Positions 26,417-35,108 of a stretch of DNA of 64,000 bases are shown one piece after another. The stretch's first letter is position 1. Each line of letters begins with the position of its first letter. The DNA comes from Mycolicibacterium brisbanense (lineage in GTDB: Bacteria; Actinomycetota; Actinomycetes; Mycobacteriales; Mycobacteriaceae). The notes beneath the pieces are model-generated. The model was given only the letters and a program-made list of their open reading frames with translations. It was not told the DNA's origin and did no database searches. The DNA lies in NCBI RefSeq assembly GCF_001570425.1, contig NZ_BCSX01000018.1:1-64000 (forward strand). The letters run 5' to 3'. The translations under genes were made by a program, and so were the position numbers.

Positions 26417-27184
26417 ATGAGCAAGACATCCCCGTTCGACCTGACCGGCCGCACCGCGCTGGTGACCGGCGGCAACCAGGGCCTCGGCAAGGCTTTCGCC
26501 GTCGGGCTCGCCGAAGCCGGTGCGCGCGTTGCGTTCTCCGGCCGCAACGCCGAGCGTAACGACAAGGTCGTCGCCGAAGCCGCAGCCGCAGGCCACGAAC
26601 TGCATGCGATCACCGCCGACATCACCAAGTCCGCAGACGTCGAGCGCATGACGGCCGAAGCCATTGCCGCCCTTGGGCACGTCGACATCCTGGTGAACAA
26701 CGCCGGAACCTGCTACCACGCCGAGTCGTGGGACGTCACCGAGCAGCAGTGGGACGATGTGTTCGACCTGAACGTCAAAGCGCTGTGGGCGTGTTCGCTC
26801 GCCGTGGGCGCACACATGCGCGAGCGGGGCTCGGGTTCGATCGTCAACATCGGCTCGATGTCGGGCATCATCGTGAACCGGCCGCAGATGCAGCCGGCCT
26901 ACAACGCCTCCAAGGCGGCCGTGCACCATCTGACCAAATCGCTTGCCGCCGAATGGGCTCCGCTCGGTATCCGGGTCAATGCGCTGGCGCCGGGCTACGT
27001 CAAGACCGACATGGCGCCCGTCGACCGGCCGGAATTCAAGCGGCACTGGATCGATGACACCCCGCAACTGCGTTACGCGTTGCCCGAGGAGATCGCGCCC
27101 AGCGTGGTGTTCCTGGCCAGCGACGCGGCGTCGTTCATCACCGGCTCGGTGCTGGTGGCCGACGGGGGCTACACCGCATGGTAG
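26417..27184 (+). CDS. Short-chain dehydrogenase/reductase of the polyol operon
   Basis: A 255-residue classical SDR. The cofactor motif is TGGNQGLG (residues 17-24), NNAG is present, the catalytic Ser is in NIGSMSG and the YxxxK is in AYNASKAAVHH. The C-terminus DAASFITGSVLVADGGY is standard. It would interconvert a sugar and a polyol with NAD(P). It begins 14 bases after the first zinc dehydrogenase and overlaps the next gene by seven bases. Confidence 0.92.
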   Translation: MSKTSPFDLTGRTALVTGGNQGLGKAFAVGLAEAGARVAFSGRNAERNDKVVAEAAAAGHELHAITADITKSADVERMTAEAIAALGHVDILVNNAGTCYHAESWDVTEQQWDDVFDLNVKALWACSLAVGAHMRERGSGSIVNIGSMSGIIVNRPQMQPAYNASKAAVHHLTKSLAAEWAPLGIRVNALAPGYVKTDMAPVDRPEFKRHWIDDTPQLRYALPEEIAPSVVFLASDAASFITGSVLVADGGYTAW

Positions 27185-28236
27185 AAACCGGTGCATCCAA
27201 CCGGAGAGTCGTCGTCAACTCACTCGACGATGTGACCGTGGAGACCACCCCAGAGCCAGTGCCCGGGCCCGGTGAGGCGAGGGTCCGCACCACCGTGGTC
27301 GGCATCTGCGGGTCCGATCTGCACGCCGCGTGCGGCCGGCATCCCTTCATCGACCTGCCCTACCGGCCCGGTCACGAAGCCGTCGGGGTGGTCGACGCAG
27401 TAGGTGCCGGCGTCGAAGGCGATTGGGTCGGCACCCGGGTGGCCATCGAACCGAACCTGGCCTGCGGCAAGTGCCCGCAGTGTGCCGAAGGCCGGTACAA
27501 CATCTGTCGCGAGCTGCTGGTGTTCGGCTGCCAAACCCCTGGCGCGCTGGCGGATTCGTTCACCATCGCCGCCGACCGGCTGGTGGCACTGCCCGACGCG
27601 CTCGACGATCGGCACGCCATCCTGATCGAGCCGCTGGCCACCCCGGTGCACACGGTGCGCCGAGCCGCGGCTGCGGTCGGCGACCTGGCGGGCCGACCCG
27701 TTGTGGTGCTGGGCGCGGGCCCCATCGGCCTGTTCGCGCTGCTGGGTGCCCGCCACGCCGGTGCCCGCGTGATCGTCGCAGACTTGCTGGAATCCAAGCG
27801 AGCCAGGGCCGAAAGGCTCGGCGCGATCGGCACATTCGACCCCACCGCCCCCGACGCCGTCGACACCGCATTGCGGCTGATGGGCGGCCCCGCCGCGGTG
27901 GTGATCGACTGCGTGTCGCGGGAGAGTTCGGTGGCCCAGGCGGTGGACCTCGTGGACAAGGGTGGCGCCGTGATGATCGTCGGGGTGGCCGAGGGTGCGA
28001 CACCGGTTCCGCTGGGGCTCATCCAGGATCGCGAGCTCGCGCTGATCGGCAACCTCATGTACGTGCGGGAGGATTTCCTGGCCGCAGTCGACCTCCTGGC
28101 CTCCGGCGCCGTCCCGGTCGACGAGATCATCAGCGCGGAATTCGACCTGGCCGATGCCGCAGCGGCTTTCACCGCCTCGGCCGACGCCGAGAACGTCAAG
28201 GTGCTCGTCACCGTCGGCGCGGGTGACCCGTCGTGA
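27178..28236 (+). CDS. Second zinc-dependent sugar/polyol dehydrogenase
   Basis: A 352-residue medium-chain dehydrogenase, clearly related to the one two genes upstream. Catalytic zinc ligands are Cys44 (GICGSDLHA) and His66-Glu67 (PGHEAVG); the structural lobe is CGKCPQCAEGRYNIC; the NAD motif is VLGAGPIGLFALLGA. It differs from its neighbour in the substrate loop (ACGRHPFIDLPY), which suggests another polyol or the other oxidation step. Starts inside the preceding stop (ATGGTAG) and overlaps the ABC ATPase gene by four bases. Confidence 0.9.
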   Translation: MVETGASNRRVVVNSLDDVTVETTPEPVPGPGEARVRTTVVGICGSDLHAACGRHPFIDLPYRPGHEAVGVVDAVGAGVEGDWVGTRVAIEPNLACGKCPQCAEGRYNICRELLVFGCQTPGALADSFTIAADRLVALPDALDDRHAILIEPLATPVHTVRRAAAAVGDLAGRPVVVLGAGPIGLFALLGARHAGARVIVADLLESKRARAERLGAIGTFDPTAPDAVDTALRLMGGPAAVVIDCVSRESSVAQAVDLVDKGGAVMIVGVAEGATPVPLGLIQDRELALIGNLMYVREDFLAAVDLLASGAVPVDEIISAEFDLADAAAAFTASADAENVKVLVTVGAGDPS

Positions 28237-29765
28237 GCCAGGCGCTGCTGGAATGCACGGACATCCGCAAGAGTTTCGGCGGGGTCCCGGTGCTCAAGGG
28301 CATCACCCTGCGGCTCGAACCGGGCACCGTGACGGCCCTGTCCGGTGAGAACGGCGCGGGCAAGTCGACGCTGATGAAGATCGTCTCCGGCCAGTACAGT
28401 GCCGACCACGGCACCGTGTCGGTGCGAGGCAATCACCTCACGGCGGGCAGCACCCGCGACGCGGTCAAGAACGGTGTGGCCATCGTGCCGCAGGAACTGG
28501 CCTCGATCGAGGACATGACGGTCTACGAAAACCTGTTCGTCGGAAGGGAAATCAAGCGCGGACCGTTCCTCAACCGGCGCGCCATGATCGCCGAGGCCAA
28601 GGAGACCCTCGCGGTCTTCGACGTCGCGATCCCGCCGACGGCCCGGATGGGCAGCCTGCCCGTCGGCCTGCGTCAGATCGTCGAGATCGTCAAGGCCGCC
28701 CGCACGGGCGCGCAGGTGGTGATGCTCGACGAGCCCACCTCGGCCATCTCCGAGCGTGAGGTCGAAGGGCTGTACAAGATCGTGCGGCAACTGCGTGACC
28801 GCGGTGTCGCGATGGTCTACACCACCCACAAGATGGCCGAGATCCGCGCCATCGCCGACCGCGTCGTGGTGCTGCGCGACGGCGGGCTCATCCTCGACAA
28901 GGCGATCGCCGACGTCTCCGACGACGACATCGTCACCGCGATGATCGGCCGCGAACTCGACACGCTGTTCCCCGATCGCGGTGAACCCGGCACCGATACC
29001 GTGCTCGAGGTTCGCGACCTGCACGTCGAAGGCGCATCCGGCCCGGTGTCGTTCAGCGTCAAGGCCGGCGAGATCGTCGGCCTCGCAGGTCTTGTCGGGG
29101 CCGGGCGGACCGAACTGCTGGAGGGCATCTTCGGGGCCCGGCGCAGCACCGGCCAGGTCACGGTGCGGGGCAAGGCCGTCAAGCGCAATAATCCTGCCGC
29201 GGCGATCACCGCGGGCATGGCCATGGTCCCCGAGGACCGCAAACTCTCGGGCGCGGTGCTGTCGATGAGCGTGCTGGACAACGGCACGCTGCCGCGGATG
29301 TCGTCGTTCAGCGTGGCGGGCTGGTTGCGTGGCAAGGCCCGCACCACGGCCGTCTCCGAGGTGATGTCGTCGGTGCGGCTGCGCAGCCGCGGGCTGGGCC
29401 AGGAGGTCGGCACCCTCTCCGGAGGCAACCAGCAGAAGGTGGTGCTGGCGCGCTGGCTCACCGGTCAGGTCAACGTGCTGCTGCTCGACGAACCCACCCG
29501 CGGTGTGGATGTCGGCGCCCGCAGCGAGATCTACCGCATCATCACCGAATTCGCGGCGCAAGGCATGGCCGTGCTGATGGCGTCGTCGGACATGCCCGAG
29601 GTCGTCGGCCTGTCGCACCGCGCGTTCGTCATGCGCGGCGGCGCGCTGGTCGGCGAACTCGACCGCGACGCGCTCGACCACCCCGAGGTGCAGGAGTCGG
29701 TGTTCCGGATGGCCACCGCCCTCGCCGCCCGGGACGACAACGCCGATCAGGAGGAAGCATCGTGA
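28233..29765 (+). CDS. Sugar ABC transporter ATP-binding protein (RbsA/XylG type)
   Basis: A 510-residue double ATPase of the CUT2 sugar-import class. The first domain has GENGAGKST, LPVGLRQIVEIVKA and VVMLDEPTSAIS. The second has the degenerate loop GLVGAGRTE, signature LSGGNQQKVVLARWL and LLLDEPTRGVDVGA, the usual asymmetry of RbsA. GTG start overlapping the previous stop (GTGA). It powers the permease encoded next; the second product of the stop overlap keeps the stoichiometry coupled. Confidence 0.95.
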   Translation: MSQALLECTDIRKSFGGVPVLKGITLRLEPGTVTALSGENGAGKSTLMKIVSGQYSADHGTVSVRGNHLTAGSTRDAVKNGVAIVPQELASIEDMTVYENLFVGREIKRGPFLNRRAMIAEAKETLAVFDVAIPPTARMGSLPVGLRQIVEIVKAARTGAQVVMLDEPTSAISEREVEGLYKIVRQLRDRGVAMVYTTHKMAEIRAIADRVVVLRDGGLILDKAIADVSDDDIVTAMIGRELDTLFPDRGEPGTDTVLEVRDLHVEGASGPVSFSVKAGEIVGLAGLVGAGRTELLEGIFGARRSTGQVTVRGKAVKRNNPAAAITAGMAMVPEDRKLSGAVLSMSVLDNGTLPRMSSFSVAGWLRGKARTTAVSEVMSSVRLRSRGLGQEVGTLSGGNQQKVVLARWLTGQVNVLLLDEPTRGVDVGARSEIYRIITEFAAQGMAVLMASSDMPEVVGLSHRAFVMRGGALVGELDRDALDHPEVQESVFRMATALAARDDNADQEEAS

Positions 29766-30778
29766 CGACCACATCCGACGAGCCCGCCGCGACGGTCGCC
29801 TCGCCGACCACCGGCGAGCCCGTGCGGCTGTTCTCCCCGCAGTGGTTCGGTGGGATCGCCGTGCGCTACGCCATGGTGATCGTGATGCTGTTGGTGATCG
29901 CGTACTTCAGTTACCGCAGTGCGCGATTCGCCACACCAGACAATCTGGTGACCATCCTGGTGGCCGCGGCACCGTTCGCGCTGATCGCACTCGGCCAGAC
30001 GCTGGTGATCCTCACCGGTGGTATCGACCTGTCGGTCGGCAGTGTCATCGCGGTCTCGGCGATGGCGGCGGCCGCAACGGCCAAGGCCAATCCCGGCCAG
30101 GTCTGGCTGACCGTGCTGGTGGCCATCCTGGTCGGGCTCGCCGTCGGCTGTGTCAACGGACTTCTGGTGTCCCGCTTGAACGTTCCGCCGTTCATCGCCA
30201 CCCTCGGCACCCTGACCGCCGGGTCGGGCATGGCGTACGTGATCGGCGGCGGTGCGCCCATCAACGGGCTGCCCGCCGAGTTCGGCAAGATCGCCAACAC
30301 CAAGATCCTGGGCTTGCAGATCCCGGTGCTGCTGATGATCGTCGGCATCATCGCGCTCGCGGTCATCATGAAACGCACCACCTACGGCATGCGGGTCTAC
30401 GCCGTGGGCGGCAACCGCAACGCCGCCGAGATCGCCGGCATCAACGCCCGCAACGTGCTGTTCAGCGTGTACGCCTTCTCGGGCGTGCTGGCCGGCCTGT
30501 CCGGCGTCATGCTCGCGTCGCGGGTCATCTCCGGTCCGCCCAACCTCGGCCGCGGATACGAACTCGACGCCATCGCCGCGGTGGTGATCGGCGGCGCCAG
30601 CCTCATGGGCGGGCGCGGCACGATCTGGGGTACGGCGTTGGGCCTGTTGATGATCCAGACGCTCAACAACGGCCTGGACATCCTCGTCGTGCCTGCGTAC
30701 TGGCAGGACGTCATCAAGGGCGTGCTGATCGTGGCGGCCGTCGCCGTCGACGTGTGGTCGTCACGGCGCCGAACGTGA
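29762..30778 (+). CDS. Sugar ABC transporter permease (RbsC type)
   Basis: A 338-residue membrane protein with about eight to ten hydrophobic segments. Family signatures are ALGQTLVILTGGIDLSVGSV, PPFIATLGTLTAGSGM, YAVGGNRNAAEIAGINA and AVVIGGASLMGGRGTIWGT. The first 35 residues are a cytoplasmic Thr/Ser/Pro-rich extension. A GTG start overlaps the ATPase stop by four bases, with AGGAGGA upstream. It forms the membrane channel of the importer. Confidence 0.95.
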   Translation: MTTTSDEPAATVASPTTGEPVRLFSPQWFGGIAVRYAMVIVMLLVIAYFSYRSARFATPDNLVTILVAAAPFALIALGQTLVILTGGIDLSVGSVIAVSAMAAAATAKANPGQVWLTVLVAILVGLAVGCVNGLLVSRLNVPPFIATLGTLTAGSGMAYVIGGGAPINGLPAEFGKIANTKILGLQIPVLLMIVGIIALAVIMKRTTYGMRVYAVGGNRNAAEIAGINARNVLFSVYAFSGVLAGLSGVMLASRVISGPPNLGRGYELDAIAAVVIGGASLMGGRGTIWGTALGLLMIQTLNNGLDILVVPAYWQDVIKGVLIVAAVAVDVWSSRRRT

Positions 30779-30837
30779 CCGCCCCGACAGGACTCAGCGG
30801 ACCAACCCATCAAGTAGAGAGTGAGACAACCAGATGA
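30775..30837 (+). CDS. Possible 20-residue bridging peptide
   Basis: A GTG at 30775 overlaps the permease stop (GTGA), and the frame ends in a TGA that overlaps the ATG of the binding-protein gene (ATGA). The 20-residue product is polar ([11 protein letters not shown]). Overlap at both ends could pass ribosomes across the 55-base gap. It could also be chance; GAGAGTGAG before the next ATG is a usable ribosome site on its own. Confidence 0.3.
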   Translation: MTAPTGLSGPTHQVESETTR

Positions 30838-31883
30838 GACTGTCGAGGCAGCTGGGCGTGATCGCGTCGGTCGGCGTACTCGGGTTCGGCATGACCGCAT
30901 GCGGTGCGGGTGATCCGAACGCCAACAAGTCCACCCACCGCATCGGCGTGACGGTGTACGACATGAGCTCGTTCATCACCGCCGGCAAAGAGGGCATGGA
31001 CACCTACGCCAAGGCCAACGACATTGAGCTGGTGTGGAACTCGGCCAACGACGACGTGTCGACACAGGCCAGCCAGGTCGACTCGCTGATCAACCAGGGC
31101 GTCGAAGCCATCATCGTCGTTCCGGTGCAGGCGGATTCGCTGGCGCCGCAGGTCGCCGCAGCCAAGGCCAAGGGAATCCCGCTGCTGGCCGTCAACGCCG
31201 AGCTGCAGAGCCCGGACCTGGCGGGCAACGTGCAGCCCGACGACGTCGCGGCCGGCGCCCAGGAAATGCAGATGATGGCCGACAAGCTCGGCGGCAAGGG
31301 CAACATCGTCATCCTGCAGGGGCCGCTCGGCGGATCCGGTGAGATCAACCGCGGCAAGGGAATCGACCAGGTGCTCGCCAAGTACCCGGGCATCAAGGTG
31401 CTGGCCAAGGACACCGCCAACTGGAAGCGCGATCAGGCCGTCAACAAGATGAAGAACTGGATCTCCAGCTTCGGCAACCAGATCGACGGCGTGGTGTCGG
31501 AAAACGACGACATGGGTCTGGGCGCCCTGCAGGCGCTCAAGGAGGCAGGCCGCACCGGGGTCCCGATCGTCGGCATCGACGGCATCGAGGACGGTCTGAA
31601 CGCCGTGAAGAACGGTGAGTTCATCGGCACCTCACTGCAGAACGGCACCGTCGAGCTGTCGGCGGGACTGGCGGTGGCCAACGCGTTGGTGAAGAAGGAG
31701 AAGGTGAAGACCGATCCGGTCTACGTGATGCCCGCGATCACCAAGGAGAACGTGGATGTCGCACTGGCGCATGTGGTGACCGACCGGCAGAAGTTCCTCG
31801 ACGGGCTCGTCGAGCTCACCAACAAGAATCTGCAGACCGGCGACATCGCCTACGAAGGTATCCCCGGCCAGAAGCAGCCGTGA
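30834..31883 (+). CDS. Sugar ABC transporter substrate-binding lipoprotein
   Basis: A 349-residue binding protein of the ribose/xylose (periplasmic LacI-like) fold. Residues 1-22 are a lipoprotein signal with lipobox GMTAC, lipidated at Cys23. Then come [37 protein letters not shown] and [17 protein letters not shown], the ligand-cleft segments of the family. It captures the sugar outside the membrane for the RbsA/RbsC-type importer. It is the last gene of the operon; a 12-bp hairpin follows its stop. Confidence 0.94.
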   Translation: MRLSRQLGVIASVGVLGFGMTACGAGDPNANKSTHRIGVTVYDMSSFITAGKEGMDTYAKANDIELVWNSANDDVSTQASQVDSLINQGVEAIIVVPVQADSLAPQVAAAKAKGIPLLAVNAELQSPDLAGNVQPDDVAAGAQEMQMMADKLGGKGNIVILQGPLGGSGEINRGKGIDQVLAKYPGIKVLAKDTANWKRDQAVNKMKNWISSFGNQIDGVVSENDDMGLGALQALKEAGRTGVPIVGIDGIEDGLNAVKNGEFIGTSLQNGTVELSAGLAVANALVKKEKVKTDPVYVMPAITKENVDVALAHVVTDRQKFLDGLVELTNKNLQTGDIAYEGIPGQKQP

Positions 31884-31889
31884 TGCGCG

Positions 31890-31920
31890 GCGGGGCCGGT
31901 CTGATGTGGACCGGCCCCGC
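31890..31920. terminator. 12-bp hairpin terminator between convergent operons
   Basis: GCGGGGCCGGTC (31890-31901) and GACCGGCCCCGC (31909-31920) pair perfectly around a seven-base loop. It starts six bases after the binding-protein stop and ends five bases before the convergent ATPase gene, so it can serve both directions. Confidence 0.8.
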
Positions 31921-31925
31921 ACGTG

Positions 31926-34900
31926 TCACCGGTCGGCCAGTTCCCGCTGGGCCAGCTCGAGCACCTCGTCGGCGGTCGGCGGGCTCTGCGGGTGATACGA
32001 CAGGCACCACGGCGTGCGGATCTTGTGAAACGCATCGCCTTCTGAGGCCAGATAGAAATTCCCCGACCGCAGCTTGCTGATGTCGGGCACCAAACCTCCC
32101 TTCACCCTTGCCATCTCGCGGGCGACCGCGATCTGGGCCGGCGAATTCAGCAGGCCGTAGAACTGGGTGGTGGCATTGCCGGGGATGTGATTGTGCAGGC
32201 CGCGCGGTGCCTGGGTGGCGAACACCAGGCCCAGCCCGTACTTGCGCGCCTGCGACGACAACGCCAACGTGCTGTGGGTGCACGCCGTGGTGTGGCTGGA
32301 CGGCGCGAAGTTCTGGGCCTCGTCCATCACCAGCAGCCCGCCCAGCGGCCGGTCGCCGGCCGGGTTGCGCTTGATCCAGGCGAACAACGCCATCTGCAGC
32401 TGGTTGACGAAGCCTTCGCGCTGCTGCTCACTGGTCAGGCCCACCATGCTGATCACCGAGACGCGGGCCCGGTAGCCGGGTGACGGTGTCAGCAGCACCC
32501 CGGGGTCGACGGCTGTCCCGGCCCCGCCGAACAGCGGGTCGTTGACGATCGCGGCCCGCAGGTTCTGGCTCAGCGCGGCGGCCAGTTTGCGGGCCTCGCC
32601 CAATTCGCTGACCTCAAGCGGCAGGTTGCTCAGCAGGTCGAGAAAGCCACTGAGCGTCACCGAATGCTGAGCGCCGTAGTACCGCAAGGCTTCCCGCAGC
32701 ACCGCTCGCGACTGGGTGGCCTTGGCGGTGTTGCCGGAGATCAGCGCGCGCGGTTCGAGTGCGGCGACGGCCGATTCGACCGCGTCGCCGAACTCGTCCT
32801 CGTCATCGAGCACGCTGGCGAAGTCGGGCAGGGGCTGGAAGCTCAGCGGCCTGCCGTTCGCCCGGCGCGGCGTCCAGACCACCACCTCCGTGTTGTCGAA
32901 GTAATCTTCGGCGCGCTCGTCGTCGGCGGGGTGCCAGCCCGGTGGCGGTTCCGGCCAGCGGCTGCCCAGCCGAGACAGATCGTTGTTGGGGTCGAGCACG
33001 ATCGACGACACTCCACGCAGCGCGCACTCCTCGACCAGGCGGCGGATCAGGACCGTCTTGCCTGAGCCGGAGCCGGCGAAGATGGCGGTGTGTTTGCGCA
33101 GCGCCGCCAGATCGACCGAAACCGCTTGTCCTGAAACGGCATCCACGCCGAGCGTGATGGCCGTGGGGGAGTGCTCGACGGGCGCGGGGGGAACCTCGAC
33201 GGGTGCGGCGATCGGAGGAGCCGGGGCAGCCTCGGGCGCCGGGATCGGCGGCGGCGCCTCACCCGCCTGATCACCGAGTGCGGCGCGCAACACGGTGATG
33301 CCGTGCCCTGGTCTGCGTTGGCGGAGCCACTCCGGCAGGTCGGGGTGGTTGTCGTCGATCAGGTCGCGCAGCGCGGTCATGGTGCGCAGGTCGTCTTCGC
33401 TCAACGGCAGCACCTTGCCGCCCGCCGCCTCGAACTCGGCGAGCATCGCGGCGGTCTTGGCTCCGTTGGGCCACGCGGTGTTGCGCAGCAGGAACAACCG
33501 GCGCCGGTCGGTCCGTTCGCTGCTCAAACCCGTTGCCTCGCAAGCTTTGCGAATCCTGTTGAGCACCGCCACGGCATTGCCCGATGCGATGGCCCGAAAC
33601 GCCCAGTGCCGTTCGTCGTCGGTGCTGGCGTCCAGGCTCTGGCGCAACCGGGCATGCAGCACCACCCGCGAGCCGGGTGGCGGATCGGGCCGGAACGACT
33701 GCTCGCTCTCGCCGCGTTCGGTGATCCACGCTTCCAGCGCCGCGGTCAGCAGGCCGGGCATCGTGGTGTCCTCACCGTCGGGATCGAGGGCCGCCGCGGG
33801 CACCGCGCGCCGGCGGTACTCCGCGAACCGGCGGTCGAGTTCGCCGGTGTCGCCGCGCGGCGCGTCCCCACTCGACGGTTCGTGTGCCTCGGCCACCTCA
33901 CCGGTCAGCCGGGCCAGCTCCTCGACCGTGTCGCGCTCAAGGCAGCGTCGTACGTGGGCGTCGGCACGCTTGAGCAGCTGTCGCGGCGTGTACTGGGTCG
34001 CGTCGTCGAACGCCGACGGCAGGATCGGCCAGCTCGCATACGGCGGTGCGAATCCCACGGCCCGGTAGCTGGCGGTGAAGCGCCGTTCCAGGATGGCGCG
34101 GCCGACGTCGGGTGTGGGCAGGCCCTGCAGCAGCGCGGTGGTGCGGAAGCGGTCGTGCACCGTCGCGGTCGCCCGGTCCTGGATGGCCTCCCACGCCGCG
34201 GGCAGGCACGCGACCACCGACACGGTCCTGCGCATCGTCTGGCGGATCGCCATCAACCCGTGCGCCACGTGCTCCAGGTCGCGGTTGCCTGCCTCGGCGG
34301 CCTTGCGCTGCTGCGGAGACGGCACGTCCCCGTCGGTGTCGGTGCGGTCCACGGTCTGGGCTAGCAGAGTGTCGATCTGGTCCAGGGCCAGCACCGCGGG
34401 TCCGGCCAGCGCGACGATCCGCGAGATGTCGCGCACGGATTCCTGCGCGGTCAGCGTCGGCGCGGGCAGGCCCCAGACGGCGCGTTCGTCGCGTCCCGAG
34501 CTGTCGTTGCCGGTGAGATATGCCTCGCCGATGTCCTGCAGTTCGAGGTCGGCGGCGGCCAGCAGCACCAGGGCCCGCACGGTGTGGTGGGTGCGGCGTA
34601 CGGTCTCGCGCCGCGCCTTGTGCAGGGCGTTGACGAAGTCGCTGAGGGTCTCGGGGGTCAGCTCATCGTCGCCGATGATGGCCCGACGGTTGGCTCGCGA
34701 GATGTGGGCGACCGACGACAGCTCCCACAGCAGATCCTTGAGCTGGGTGTCGCGTTCGCCGCCGGGACGGCCCAGGCTCTCCAAGATGCCCGACCGGGCC
34801 GACTGCCAGAACCCGGTCGCATCGAGCAGCTCGACGAGGAAGAAATACCCGCCCGCCAGCTGCACCTGTTCGCGCACCTGGCCCAGCAAGTGCGTCTTGC

Positions 34901-35108
34901 CCGACCCGGCGGGGCCACGCACCACCACTCCGAGCGGGCTGGAATCGGCCTCGCGCTGGGCGTCACCGAACGCCGCCATGACGTCGGCCATCGGCCGGTC
35001 GTGCAGTCCGCCGACGTGCAGCGCACCTTGCGAGTGCCAGAGATCGTCGGCGGTGGGTGCCCAGGTCAGACGTAGGGCGCTGAGTGCTTCGCGGTGTTGC
35101 AGCTCCAT
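31926..35108 (-). CDS. Two-headed ATPase: N-terminal AAA plus C-terminal HerA/DUF87-type motor
   Basis: A 1060-residue cytosolic protein. Domain one has Walker A GPAGSGKT (residues 65-72) and Walker B AVLALDQID (about 238-246), as in ORC/STAND-like AAA ATPases. A middle part (about 450-620) includes RRLFLLRNTAWPNGAKTAAM and no family I can name. A Pro/Ala-rich linker (about 620-660) leads to the HerA-like domain: GSGSGKT near 677-683, VLDPNNDLSRLG, LLVMDEAQNF near 926-935 and LVFATQAPRGLHNHI. HerA-type hexamers translocate DNA. The ATG overlaps the stop of the small gene upstream (TGATG). A DNA-processing or defence role is inference. Confidence 0.75.
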   Translation of the reverse strand: MELQHREALSALRLTWAPTADDLWHSQGALHVGGLHDRPMADVMAAFGDAQREADSSPLGVVVRGPAGSGKTHLLGQVREQVQLAGGYFFLVELLDATGFWQSARSGILESLGRPGGERDTQLKDLLWELSSVAHISRANRRAIIGDDELTPETLSDFVNALHKARRETVRRTHHTVRALVLLAAADLELQDIGEAYLTGNDSSGRDERAVWGLPAPTLTAQESVRDISRIVALAGPAVLALDQIDTLLAQTVDRTDTDGDVPSPQQRKAAEAGNRDLEHVAHGLMAIRQTMRRTVSVVACLPAAWEAIQDRATATVHDRFRTTALLQGLPTPDVGRAILERRFTASYRAVGFAPPYASWPILPSAFDDATQYTPRQLLKRADAHVRRCLERDTVEELARLTGEVAEAHEPSSGDAPRGDTGELDRRFAEYRRRAVPAAALDPDGEDTTMPGLLTAALEAWITERGESEQSFRPDPPPGSRVVLHARLRQSLDASTDDERHWAFRAIASGNAVAVLNRIRKACEATGLSSERTDRRRLFLLRNTAWPNGAKTAAMLAEFEAAGGKVLPLSEDDLRTMTALRDLIDDNHPDLPEWLRQRRPGHGITVLRAALGDQAGEAPPPIPAPEAAPAPPIAAPVEVPPAPVEHSPTAITLGVDAVSGQAVSVDLAALRKHTAIFAGSGSGKTVLIRRLVEECALRGVSSIVLDPNNDLSRLGSRWPEPPPGWHPADDERAEDYFDNTEVVVWTPRRANGRPLSFQPLPDFASVLDDEDEFGDAVESAVAALEPRALISGNTAKATQSRAVLREALRYYGAQHSVTLSGFLDLLSNLPLEVSELGEARKLAAALSQNLRAAIVNDPLFGGAGTAVDPGVLLTPSPGYRARVSVISMVGLTSEQQREGFVNQLQMALFAWIKRNPAGDRPLGGLLVMDEAQNFAPSSHTTACTHSTLALSSQARKYGLGLVFATQAPRGLHNHIPGNATTQFYGLLNSPAQIAVAREMARVKGGLVPDISKLRSGNFYLASEGDAFHKIRTPWCLSYHPQSPPTADEVLELAQRELADR

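Noticed and set aside
27372..29774. 800-codon open frame on the minus strand across the second zinc dehydrogenase and ABC ATPase genes
   Set aside because: It is antisense to two clearly recognisable genes and its translation shows no family motif; long antisense frames are common at this GC content.
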